Assembly (NCBI GenBank): GCA_023435645.1
Contig: JAEYRK010000075.1
Coordinates: 1-18,238 of the forward strand
DNA length: 18,238 nt
Direction: 5' to 3'
From: Bacillota bacterium
GTDB taxonomy: Bacteria > Bacillota > Clostridia > Lachnospirales > Lachnospiraceae
The notes below the pieces were generated by a model. The model saw only the letters and a program-made list of their open reading frames with translations. It was not told the origin of the DNA and did not search any database. This document shows, in pieces, positions 1 through 7,800 of the stretch. Every line of letters begins with the position of its first letter. Positions within the stretch are counted from its first letter, which is position 1. The position numbers and the translations under genes were made by a program.

Positions 1-20
1 TATGCAACCTTATCTGCTTA

Positions 21-49
21 TTGCATATTTGCTCCTGTCGATATATAAT
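21..49 (+). promoter_or_regulatory. Candidate sigma-A promoter for the DUF5050-like gene
   Basis: A perfect TATAAT -10 box lies at 44-49. It is preceded after a 17-nt spacer by TTGCAT at 21-26, which matches the -35 consensus TTGACA in only three of six positions. Transcription would start near 56, giving a leader of about 37 nt before the ATG at 93. The perfect -10 and ideal spacing support the call; the weak -35 and closeness to the window edge lower certainty. Confidence 0.5.
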
Positions 50-92
50 GAAATAGGACAAATTGTCATCTATTTGGGCTTCGGAGGTATTT

Positions 93-1127
93 ATGCTTGC
101 ATCGATTAAGAAGATATTAATCCTATTGGTCTTGATCACTATAGTGGCTTTTCTATGGGTTTTTTTCTACGCCCAGGGACGAACTTATTTTAATGAGGAG
201 GAAGAGGTCGGCAACACTGCCGGAAATATCTTCAATGGAGGACTCTTCTGTGAGCAGGATGGGAAGATTTATTTCAGTAATGATAACGATGATGGTGCCC
301 TCTATGTTATGAATTCAGATTGTACGAACATTAAGAAGGTCCATTATGATAAGGCTGTGTATATCAATGCCGATGAGAATTACCTCTACTATCTGCGTGC
401 GAATGATACCAGAGCAAATAATTCCGGCAGCATTCTGATGTTCAACAACTCCGGAATGTACCGGATCAATCATAACGGTAAAAATCTGAAAGCCATCTCT
501 TATAATCCCGGCAGCTATCTGTTCTTAAAAGGAAATTTTGTATACTATCAGAATTATGATGTGAACAGTGGATTATTTCTGTACCGTAAAAAAATAGATA
601 CTACCATGGAGAAGTTAATTCTGAATGATGCAGTCATTCCCTCCCATGTAGCAAATAACAAGCTTTATTATGCAGGATTTACAAAGAATCATAACATCAA
701 TGCCCTGGATTTATCCAGCTTTGTAACTAGCACCTATATCGAAGGGAACTTTGCTTACCCGATTTTCCGGGAGGACTATATCTATTATCTGGATCTGAAT
801 AACAATTACTCGGTAAACCGGATGAAGCCGGATGGCTCCGAGCGAACAGTTCTGGTGGATCAGCTCTGTTCCACCTATAATATAACGAATTCCGGAAAGT
901 ATCTGTATTATCAGGTAGATGAGGAGGAAAACAGCAGGATTGGCCGTTTGAATCTGGTAACGCTGGAGCATGAGACCCTTCTGGAGGGCTATTATAAGCA
1001 GATCCATGTAACGGATCGTTATGTATTTTTCAAGGATTTTGATAATACCCATACCTACGTTCTGTCAGCAGACGGAAGCGCAAAACTGGGTACCTTCGAT
1101 CCTCCTAACCTGGGTGAAGAGAAATAA
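93..1127 (+). CDS. Membrane-anchored DUF5050-like (beta-propeller-type) protein
   Basis: This is a 344-residue protein. The ATG at 93 is chosen because GGAGG at 83-87 sits 5 nt upstream; the in-frame TTG at 63 has no such site. A single N-terminal hydrophobic segment (about residues 8-26), after two lysines, should anchor the protein with the rest outside the membrane. The remainder shows about seven repeats in which an aromatic strand motif such as LYY, VYY, IYY or VFF is followed by a polar stretch and a second strand (near residues 58, 98, 149, 191, 230, 271 and 311). This is the pattern of LRP1-type propeller proteins annotated DUF5050 in clostridia. It has no catalytic motif and its function is unknown; ligand binding or envelope sensing is possible. 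It is convergent with folC and apparently has its own promoter. The family call rests on repeat pattern only. Confidence 0.75.
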   Translation: MLASIKKILILLVLITIVAFLWVFFYAQGRTYFNEEEEVGNTAGNIFNGGLFCEQDGKIYFSNDNDDGALYVMNSDCTNIKKVHYDKAVYINADENYLYYLRANDTRANNSGSILMFNNSGMYRINHNGKNLKAISYNPGSYLFLKGNFVYYQNYDVNSGLFLYRKKIDTTMEKLILNDAVIPSHVANNKLYYAGFTKNHNINALDLSSFVTSTYIEGNFAYPIFREDYIYYLDLNNNYSVNRMKPDGSERTVLVDQLCSTYNITNSGKYLYYQVDEEENSRIGRLNLVTLEHETLLEGYYKQIHVTDRYVFFKDFDNTHTYVLSADGSAKLGTFDPPNLGEEK

Positions 1128-1162
1128 CCTCATATAAGACGATCAGCCTATGATAGGATACA

Positions 1163-1217
1163 AAAACCCTGTAGCAACAGGGATTGACTAATCAATCCCC
1201 TATTGCAGCAGGGTTTT
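1163..1217. terminator. Bidirectional intrinsic terminator between the DUF5050-like gene and folC
   Basis: AAAACCCTG at 1163-1171 pairs with CAGGGTTTT at 1209-1217. The interior continues as an imperfect stem that closes in GGGATTGA (1180-1187) pairing with TCAATCCC (1192-1199) around a CTAA loop. U-rich tracts flank both ends, so the hairpin can stop transcription from either side. The folC stop codon (1200-1202) and its last codons lie inside the right arm. Confidence 0.8.
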
Positions 1218-2807
1218 ACTGTTGAAGGCATTTACCAGATCTCCTAAGAAGGATAAGGAGCCAAAGGCAATGATCACATCCTCTTCTCCCGCTTCCTCAA
1301 AAGCTAGGTGTAAGGCCTGTGTTACAGTTCCGGCATCAATCACTCTGTCACAGTAGTTCTTTGCTTTCTCTGCCAGTAGATCGGATCGTAATGCCCGGGC
1401 ATTTTCCGGTGTCAGAGTAAGGATCAAAGCTGCCAGTGGTGCTGTTATCTTTAGGATTTTCTCATATTCTTTATCCGCCAATACCCCCATGAGATAGAGG
1501 ATCCTTCGACCGTGAAAATAAAGCTCTATCGCTTCCCTGAGAGTACTTGCAGCCTCCTCATTATGCGCTCCGTCGATTATAAGATATGGTCTGGTAGATA
1601 TTAGCTCCAGTCTCCCGCTCCATCGCGCTGTGGATAGCCCTGCCTGAATGGCCTCTTCTGATATGGGATAGCCGGCTTGCCGGATTACTCTGGCAGCCAC
1701 AAGGGCCAGGACTGCATTCTTCACCTGATGCTTTCCCAGAAGGCTGATCCGAAATTCGGATGCCTGGCTTCCTTCCGGATTATTGTTTCTAAGGCTATTG
1801 TCATTGGAGTTATTGATATTGTGGCTATTATCATTGAGGTTACTTCCATTGGTGTTACTATCATTGTGACTTATGTTATTGTGATCAACGCCATAGGGGT
1901 TAGTATCAATGAGACTAAAATGATTGTAGCTGCTTCTATTCATTCTACATTGATTGCCTGTTCGATAGGAGAATTTTGTCCCCTCCAGAGAATAATGAAG
2001 CTTCTCTGCAAGCTTCGAATCGGCGATATATAAATCAGAAGCAGTCTCTCCTGCCCTATTCCGTATCACCTGCAGAACCTCCGGCTCCTGGTCACAGGTT
2101 ACGACAGGACAGCCACTCTTGATAATTCCCGCCTTATGGGCGGCAATCTGTTCCAGAGTATCACCAAGGTATTGCATATGATCCATGCTGATGGATGTGA
2201 TGACACTGCAGATCGGCACACGGATGACATTGGTAGCATCCAGCCTTCCGCCAAGACCAACCTCAAGTACGACTAAATCTACTCTCTCCCATAGAAAATA
2301 CAAAAAGGTCATGGCTGTCTCGATTTCGAAGGTGGTTGGATGGGCGAAGTCCTCTCTGACCATACCTTCGCAAATAGGTTTTATCCTCTCGATCGTACGG
2401 ATAACTCCATCCTTAGTGATGTACTCTATTCCCTGTTCGTAAGGATGCTCCCTCTGTGTCGTGTTCTTCTGCAAGGGTATACCTGATTTCACTGTAAGGG
2501 ATTGGTCGTTCAAAGAGTTGTCTTCCTGCCGGATCATCTGTTCCGGAAGGATGATCTGTATTCTCTCCCGGTAGGAGTATAGAGTGGGTGAGATATATCT
2601 GCCGACACGATATCCGGCCTGACTAAGAATTGATGTCAGAAAGGCACAGGTAGAGCCCTTACCGTTCGTTCCTGCAACATGGATCACCCTCAGCTGCTCC
2701 TGAGGATTACCCAGACGTTTCAGAAGCTCTGTAATCGTCTCGAGTCCCGGAACCCATCCATATTGATTTGACTGGTTTATAAAATCCCTTGCTTCCTGAT
2801 AGGTCAT
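1200..2807 (-). CDS. folC: Bifunctional folylpolyglutamate/dihydrofolate synthase with insertions
   Basis: A Mur-ligase-like ATP-dependent enzyme of the cytosol that adds glutamate to folates and may also make dihydrofolate from dihydropteroate. I prefer the ATG at 2807 (535 aa): AGGAG lies 7 nt upstream, but only 1 nt before the ATG at 2813. Numbering from the 2813 ATG, key motifs are the P-loop GTNGKGST (48-55), FEIETAMTF (162-170), EVGLGGRLDATN (184-195), MDHMQYLG (210-217), the carbamylation-type lysine in KAGIIK (227-232), LGKHQVKNA (359-367), RWSGRLE (397-403), DGAHNEEA (414-421) and GVLADKE (443-449). Family members are usually near 430 residues. The excess lies in a polar insertion (about 90-130) and an Asn-rich repetitive insertion (about 290-352), both outside the motifs. 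The gene lies 95 nt after the upstream methyltransferase gene, with no promoter obvious between them. Confidence 0.95.
   Translation of the reverse strand: MTYQEARDFINQSNQYGWVPGLETITELLKRLGNPQEQLRVIHVAGTNGKGSTCAFLTSILSQAGYRVGRYISPTLYSYRERIQIILPEQMIRQEDNSLNDQSLTVKSGIPLQKNTTQREHPYEQGIEYITKDGVIRTIERIKPICEGMVREDFAHPTTFEIETAMTFLYFLWERVDLVVLEVGLGGRLDATNVIRVPICSVITSISMDHMQYLGDTLEQIAAHKAGIIKSGCPVVTCDQEPEVLQVIRNRAGETASDLYIADSKLAEKLHYSLEGTKFSYRTGNQCRMNRSSYNHFSLIDTNPYGVDHNNISHNDSNTNGSNLNDNSHNINNSNDNSLRNNNPEGSQASEFRISLLGKHQVKNAVLALVAARVIRQAGYPISEEAIQAGLSTARWSGRLELISTRPYLIIDGAHNEEAASTLREAIELYFHGRRILYLMGVLADKEYEKILKITAPLAALILTLTPENARALRSDLLAEKAKNYCDRVIDAGTVTQALHLAFEEAGEEDVIIAFGSLSFLGDLVNAFNSKTLLQ
1776..1865 (-). 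repeat. Degenerate 30-nt tandem repeat encoding Asn-rich decapeptides inside folC
   Basis: About three diverged copies of a 30-nt unit encode decapeptides at residues 317-326, 327-336 and 337-346 (2813 numbering). The second and third begin NDNS, and the first begins NDSN. They form the core of the Asn/Ser-rich insertion between the N-terminal ATPase domain and the C-terminal domain of FolC. The plus strand shows GGCTATT recurring 30 nt apart. The unit length is a multiple of three, so copy changes would keep the reading frame. Confidence 0.7.
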
Positions 2808-2845
2808 AATCATACTCCTGTCTTATACTCATATGCTATATCACA

Positions 2846-2900
2846 ATATCCTCTCCTAAGATATCCTCTCCAAAGATATCCTTTCTTAAGATATTCTTTC
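2846..2900. repeat. 15-nt tandem repeat in the rlmI-folC intergenic gap
   Basis: Three full units of 15 nt (2846-2860, 2861-2875, 2876-2890) and a partial fourth (2891-2900) stand head to tail. Each full unit starts ATATCC on the plus strand. On the transcribed minus strand each unit presents a purine-rich Shine-Dalgarno-like core such as AGGAGAGGATAT. The array ends about 40 nt before the folC start and does not include the folC ribosome-binding site. Function is unknown; slippage expansion is the simplest origin. Confidence 0.75.
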
Positions 2901-2902
2901 AA

Positions 2903-4111
2903 TTACTTTTCACTGACCACCTGAAAGATAAAAAACTTCAGATAATAGGACTCATCCGCTGCCCACAGAATCGGATGATCCGGTGACTGGGTACGATATT
3001 CCACCTGGCGGATCCTCCTTCTGACATGCTTTGCTGCCTGTCCGATGGTCTCTGAGAACAGCTCCGGGGTCATGAAATGGGAGCAGGAGCAGGTCGCCAA
3101 ATAGCCTCCATCCTTCACCAGCTTCATCGCTCTTAAGTTAATCTCCCGATAGCCCTTGATGGCATTCTTCACTGATTCACGGGATTTTGTGAAGGCCGGC
3201 GGATCCAGTATCACGACATCATACTGCTCACCCTGAGCTTCCAATTTCGGCAATAATTCAAAGACATCCTCACAAATGAATTTCACCGTAGAGGACAGAC
3301 CATTCAGGGCTGCATTCTCTGTAGCCTGCGCAACACCCAGCTCGGAGGCATCCACACCGGTAACCTCCGTCGCACCACCCAGACCGGCATTTAAGGCAAA
3401 GGAGCCGGTATGGGTAAAGCAATCCAGAACTCTCGCTCCCTGGCATAGTCTGGCCACTGCTGCCCTGTTATACTTCTGGTCCAGGAAGAAGCCTGTCTTC
3501 TGACCCTCAGCCACATCCACCAGATATTTTACTCCATTTTCCTGAATCTCTACCTTCGTATCGAAGGGCTCCCCGATAAAGCCTTTTCTTCGATCCATCC
3601 CCTCATGCAGTCTGACCTTAGCATCGCTTCGCTCATATACACCCCGGATCTGAATACCGTCCTGTGCCAGAAGCTCCATTAAGATCTCCAGAATTTCTTC
3701 CTTCCTTCGATCAATCCCCAGGGCCAGGGACTGAACCACCAGCACATCAGAGAACTTATCTACAACCAGTCCCGGCAGGAAATCTGCTTCTCCGAAGATT
3801 ACTCTGCAGCTCCCTGTATCTACCACCTTCTTGCGGTACTCCCAGGCATTTTTCACTCTCATCACCAGGAAATCGTGATCGATTTCCTGTCCCCTGACTC
3901 TGGACATCATTCGCACGGTAATTTTAGAATTCGTATTGATGAATCCACAGCCAAGGTAATAATCATCGAAGTCATGCACATGGATGATATCCCCGTTCAC
4001 ATAGCTTCCGGTGATCCTATCGATCTCATTATCATAAATCCAGAGCCCGCCGCCCTTCAAGCTGCGGCCTTCTCCCTTTTTCAGCTTCACAATTGCTTTC
4101 GTCGTTTCCAA
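2903..4111 (-). CDS. rlmI: Class I SAM-dependent 23S rRNA cytosine-C5 methyltransferase, RlmI family
   Basis: A cytosolic RNA methyltransferase of 402 residues, the usual size for the RlmI (YccW) family, whose E. coli member makes m5C1962 in 23S rRNA. The start is a TTG at 4111 with GGAGG at 4119-4123, 7 nt upstream. Residues 1-70 form a PUA-like RNA-binding domain. The EGQKTGFFLDQ motif is at 202-212, SAM motif I DCFTHTGSFAL at 230-240, the acidic ribose-binding segment VTGVD near 250-254, motif IV DPPAF at 303-307, and the TCSCS motif with candidate catalytic cysteines at 340-344. The next gene on the transcript is folC. The family assignment is firm; the exact target base is inferred from homologues, and Gram-positive members are less studied. 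Confidence 0.85.
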   Translation of the reverse strand: METTKAIVKLKKGEGRSLKGGGLWIYDNEIDRITGSYVNGDIIHVHDFDDYYLGCGFINTNSKITVRMMSRVRGQEIDHDFLVMRVKNAWEYRKKVVDTGSCRVIFGEADFLPGLVVDKFSDVLVVQSLALGIDRRKEEILEILMELLAQDGIQIRGVYERSDAKVRLHEGMDRRKGFIGEPFDTKVEIQENGVKYLVDVAEGQKTGFFLDQKYNRAAVARLCQGARVLDCFTHTGSFALNAGLGGATEVTGVDASELGVAQATENAALNGLSSTVKFICEDVFELLPKLEAQGEQYDVVILDPPAFTKSRESVKNAIKGYREINLRAMKLVKDGGYLATCSCSHFMTPELFSETIGQAAKHVRRRIRQVEYRTQSPDHPILWAADESYYLKFFIFQVVSEK

Positions 4112-4158
4112 TAGTTTACCTCCACTACGATTCTCTTCATCCAGTATTATCTTTTAAC

Positions 4159-4186
4159 AGTCTACCACAAGCCAACCAAATTGCAA
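4159..4186 (-). promoter_or_regulatory. Candidate promoter for rlmI-folC
   Basis: On the minus strand TTGCAA (4186-4181) and TAGACT (4164-4159) are separated by 16 nt. This would start transcription about 40 nt before the TTG start of rlmI. Both boxes are imperfect. The placement downstream of the terminator at 4285-4322 is what makes a promoter here likely. The rest of 4112-4285 shows no credible gene. Confidence 0.35.
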
Positions 4187-4284
4187 TATTTATTCTACGG
4201 ACTAAAATAGTATTCTACGACTTCCATCAAAAAATGATTCGGTCAGCAAGGATAAACTGCTTATTCCATGCCCTGTTTCTTACT

Positions 4285-4322
4285 AAAAAAGGCCGGGTAG
4301 CGATACACCACCGGGCCTTTTT
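4285..4322 (-). terminator. Intrinsic terminator of the pilus operon, after gtrA
   Basis: On the minus strand AAAAAGGCC pairs with GGCCTTTTT. The stem continues through a G·G mismatch into a three-base ACC/GGT extension around a loop of about 11 nt, followed by a run of six U (4290-4285). It begins about 12 nt after the gtrA stop codon. This marks the end of the minus-strand transcript coming from the pil genes. Confidence 0.88.
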
Positions 4323-4333
4323 CCTTGACCTAT

Positions 4334-4780
4334 TTATTTTACAGGTCCTTTCGTCTTATGAAAGATGTAAAGCTTACTGAAGATATAATTCAGTATGATT
4401 ACAATGATCGATAAACCGCCCTTAACAACCCAGCGGTAAATATCAAGCCGTTCAATAAGGATATAGATTCCCAGCTGTTCCACTCCCAGGGACACCAGTC
4501 TTGCCCCGTAAAACTTAATGACCTTCCAGGTCTCAGCCTTCACCGACTCACTCTTAGAACGGAATACACTCCATTTATTCACGATATAGGCAAAGGTGAC
4601 TGCAATCAACCAGGCGATCCAGTTAGCATTCAGATTGGAGAAGCCCAATCGGTACATCAGCTCATAGCTGATAAAATTAACAACTGTGGTCATGACACCG
4701 GCTATGGCATAGGCAATCGTCTCCCTGTTGACCAGGATACGATACATCTTATGATTCCTTATCTTATGGATCATGTTCAT
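4334..4780 (-). CDS. GtrA-family small membrane protein
   Basis: A 148-residue integral membrane protein with four predicted hydrophobic segments (about 23-42, 54-71, 90-107 and 117-135). It shows the GtrA/DPMS-like pattern: GVMTTVVNFISYELMYRLGF in the first hairpin, the N-W-I-A and VNKWSVF elements after it, and a closing NYIFSKLYIFH segment. The ATG at 4780 has GGAGG 7 nt upstream. GtrA proteins are thought to move or help use polyprenyl-phosphate sugars in cell-surface glycosylation. It lies 88 nt after the giant secreted protein gene and just before the operon terminator, so it is probably the last pilus-operon gene. A role in glycosylating pilus or secreted components is inference; no glycosyltransferase gene is visible beside it. 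Confidence 0.85.
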   Translation of the reverse strand: MNMIHKIRNHKMYRILVNRETIAYAIAGVMTTVVNFISYELMYRLGFSNLNANWIAWLIAVTFAYIVNKWSVFRSKSESVKAETWKVIKFYGARLVSLGVEQLGIYILIERLDIYRWVVKGGLSIIVIILNYIFSKLYIFHKTKGPVK

Positions 4781-4868
4781 CTTCCGTCCTCCGAGACTAC
4801 CGTTTCGTCATAATGCTTCGGTCGGGACAATCCCTCCCGTATAGATAACAGTATCCTTATTTATTCCA

Positions 4869-7800
4869 TTAGTCAAGGGGGAATAAACTTCTTCTTAAGA
4901 TTCGTACTGTAACCTCACCGGCTAATCCTCCATAGGTCGCTGTAATCGTCAAATCTCTGCTGTTCCTATTTTGGATAAAGCTTGCAGGGACCAGCAGCTC
5001 ATAGGTCCGAATAATCACCGAAGCCCCGGGAGGGGTAGCTGTAAGCATGCTTACTGTCACATCATCCGCTCCTCCATCCATCAAGGACTCCCCATCGGAG
5101 GTATAATCCAGAGTATATTCCTGGATTGATTCTACCTGGAACACAATTCTGACCGGCGTCCCCCCTGCCAGATAATCCTCATTGGGCGCATCCGGGGAAT
5201 AATCCAGATCCACATATATGTGCTGCAGTGTCACTCCGGCCGGCGGGATGGGATCTAATATTGTAACAAGAGGAGGCTGAACAAATTCCAGATATACCAC
5301 CTCGGTGTCGCTATTGCCCTCCAGGTTTTTCGCGATCAGTGTAAGCTTGTTCAAGCCTGTCAGCTGATCCGCTGGTATCTTGATGGCATATAACGTATCC
5401 CTTTGTATGACCTTGCTTGTATGATTGATGGCGATAGCAGAGCCCAGATTTCCAGTCTCGTTTACCGGGTATACATAATTATCCCAGGTAATTCCGTCCG
5501 GCTCAGTCATGTCATTGTAGTTGATCTCCAAATCCATATTGGAGCTGCTCTGATTGATCCTAAACTGAAGGATAAAGTCCGTACCGACCAAATCATCCGG
5601 TTGAACGGTGATTTTCATCGTATTGTCAGGCTGAAGCTGAGGAAGCGGATCCCTGATCTCAATTTCGGGAGGGTTGGATACCACCCTGTTCCAAGTCGCC
5701 TTATGACAGGCCAGAATCGTATTGACAAAGAGCTTCATCTCGTTATCATTGCCCGTGATATCCGCCTCCGCCAATCGAATACCGGAATAATAGGTGCTTC
5801 CGTTGCTGAACAGATAGTAATTGTTCTTCACATCATTGGGTGAAGAGCTATACATACCCTGATATTGGCTTTCGGTTGTACCGCTAAGTCCTAATACCTC
5901 CCTTACTACCGGACTCCTGGTATCTGATAGACTATACCAGCCAATCAATCGCTCTCCCCTTGCAAGGTTATAATCAATGACTGCATCCTTCGAATAGAAA
6001 TTATCGGCTATTCGAATCGCTCTGCTTATCTTATAGGGATAATGGGTAATTGTTCCATCATTGGTTTTTGTCAAATGGTTGGTCCGATAGGATAGGTCCT
6101 TGGTTTTGTCCGCACTATGATTATTCCCCACCATATCCTTATAAATATATCTGTAACCGGAGCTTATGGCATTGGAGCTAAAGTTACGGTTGATATAATG
6201 ATAGGTATAAGCTCTGTCCGTGCCATTATTCAGAAAGCTACGACTAGCTGTGGAGTAATACTGATCCTGATTCGAATACCCCAGTGCATCCTTTGTGAAA
6301 ATGACACCCAGCTTATGATTCGCAATCTCATCCCTAATGTTGCGAACAGAACCATATTGGTCCGTAAGCTGATCGACGGGATTATCAAGAATCAACAAAT
6401 GATACTTCGATAATCTACTGGTAGCCAAGGGCTTTGTTGGATCATACTTCGAGGCCTCCGTGAACATCGCTTGATATTCACCCACTGTTATGGTTTCAAA
6501 GTTGAGGTTATAATCCGATAGCTTACCGGCTCCTGCATAGGCATAGATCAGCCGATTGGTATCCACTATCTTTTCCGACAGACGATAGGAAGCGGTTGCG
6601 CTGTCCGTAATTTGCAGGATGTATAGCTCCTTACCATTGGCAACAGAAGCATACCCGCTGATATTGCTGCGTATTAACGGATTTGATGTTCTTTCTACCA
6701 CCAGCTTCCACTGATATCCTCCGTTTAAAGCGGACATATTCACAGTACAAATATAGGTCCGATTATTGCTTTCTCTCAAATTAAATAATCTCGAACCATC
6801 AGCAGCTCTTGCATCCAAGTCCTCGGAGGCTTCAAAAATACCATCCCCGTTCTTATCCAGATAGAGGTAGGCATTATAGGTATGAACACTTGGAACACCG
6901 TTTTTCGGTAAAAGCTTAAATTTAATCCTTAGCTGGTCCGTAACCGGATCCACCTGAACATAGTTCTTAGCCGCCCCGGCGGGTATCACCGGCTCAACCA
7001 GGCTTACAGCCGGACGGAGGATATTCATATAGCTTTTTAATCTGATCAAGAACAGACCCTTGACCGTAGCATTACCCTCCTCAAAGGCGGCGTAGTTCAT
7101 CAGGTTCAGGTAGCTGCTTTTATTGTCATTGATGAAGGAATAGATATTCGAGGCAGGGTCCACCTTTGCTGTGGAGCCGATCCCATTGGATATTTGATAT
7201 AGGTTATTCTCCAATACAATCGGATAACCTGCATTTAAGAACGCCTTCAATTCACTGACCTTTTGTGTCGTCAGATCATTCCCCCGATAACGAACCTGTG
7301 TAACATTGGAGCCAAGGGCTAGCTCAGTTTGATCACCCCTAGCCGAATAAACATAAGCATTCATCGTACTGTCATTGAAGGCTGTTGTTACATTGCTGCC
7401 GGAGGTACTGGTATGGAATCTGTTCCTACTTTTATTGTTATATACATTGCTGCCGATATAGATCACATCATACTTACTATTGATATCCTCTATCTTGCTG
7501 TTGAATTCCATACTGGTCATGCTGATGATCTGAACCTCAAAGTCGGCTAGCATATTACGAATATTGGTCTCTGATTGTGCAAAGTATGCTGTGGGCTGTA
7601 TGTTCAGCACTCGCTTGTAGGAGCGCAGGTTACTGCCATCAGAACCGTCCTCCGGGATCGTACCGGGATGCTCCGTTGACGGTGGTCCTTCCACATAGCT
7701 GCCACCGGGATAGCCTTCTCCGCCGATCTTTCCATAGCCGTTTCCATTGTTCGTAATCACATTGACTAAATTTCCAATGATAAAGGGAAGGGGAATTGTT

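Noticed and set aside
1776..1865. CRISPR-like or direct-repeat array
   Set aside because: The repeats are diverged, adjacent without spacers, and in frame with folC, so they are coding repeats and not a CRISPR array.
4093..4380. 95-codon plus-strand frame across the rlmI-gtrA gap
   Set aside because: It runs through the rlmI start, its promoter region and the operon terminator hairpin, and overlaps the gtrA end; composition does not look coding.
4823..4839. CGGGA/TCCCG stem in the gap between the giant protein gene and gtrA
   Set aside because: Only five base pairs with a seven-base loop and no following U tract; not enough for a terminator or regulatory element.
6822..6857. Dockerin-type interpretation of the EF-hand loop
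   Set aside because: Dockerins carry two such loops with flanking helices at a chain end; only one loop is present here, internal and within a beta-rich region.
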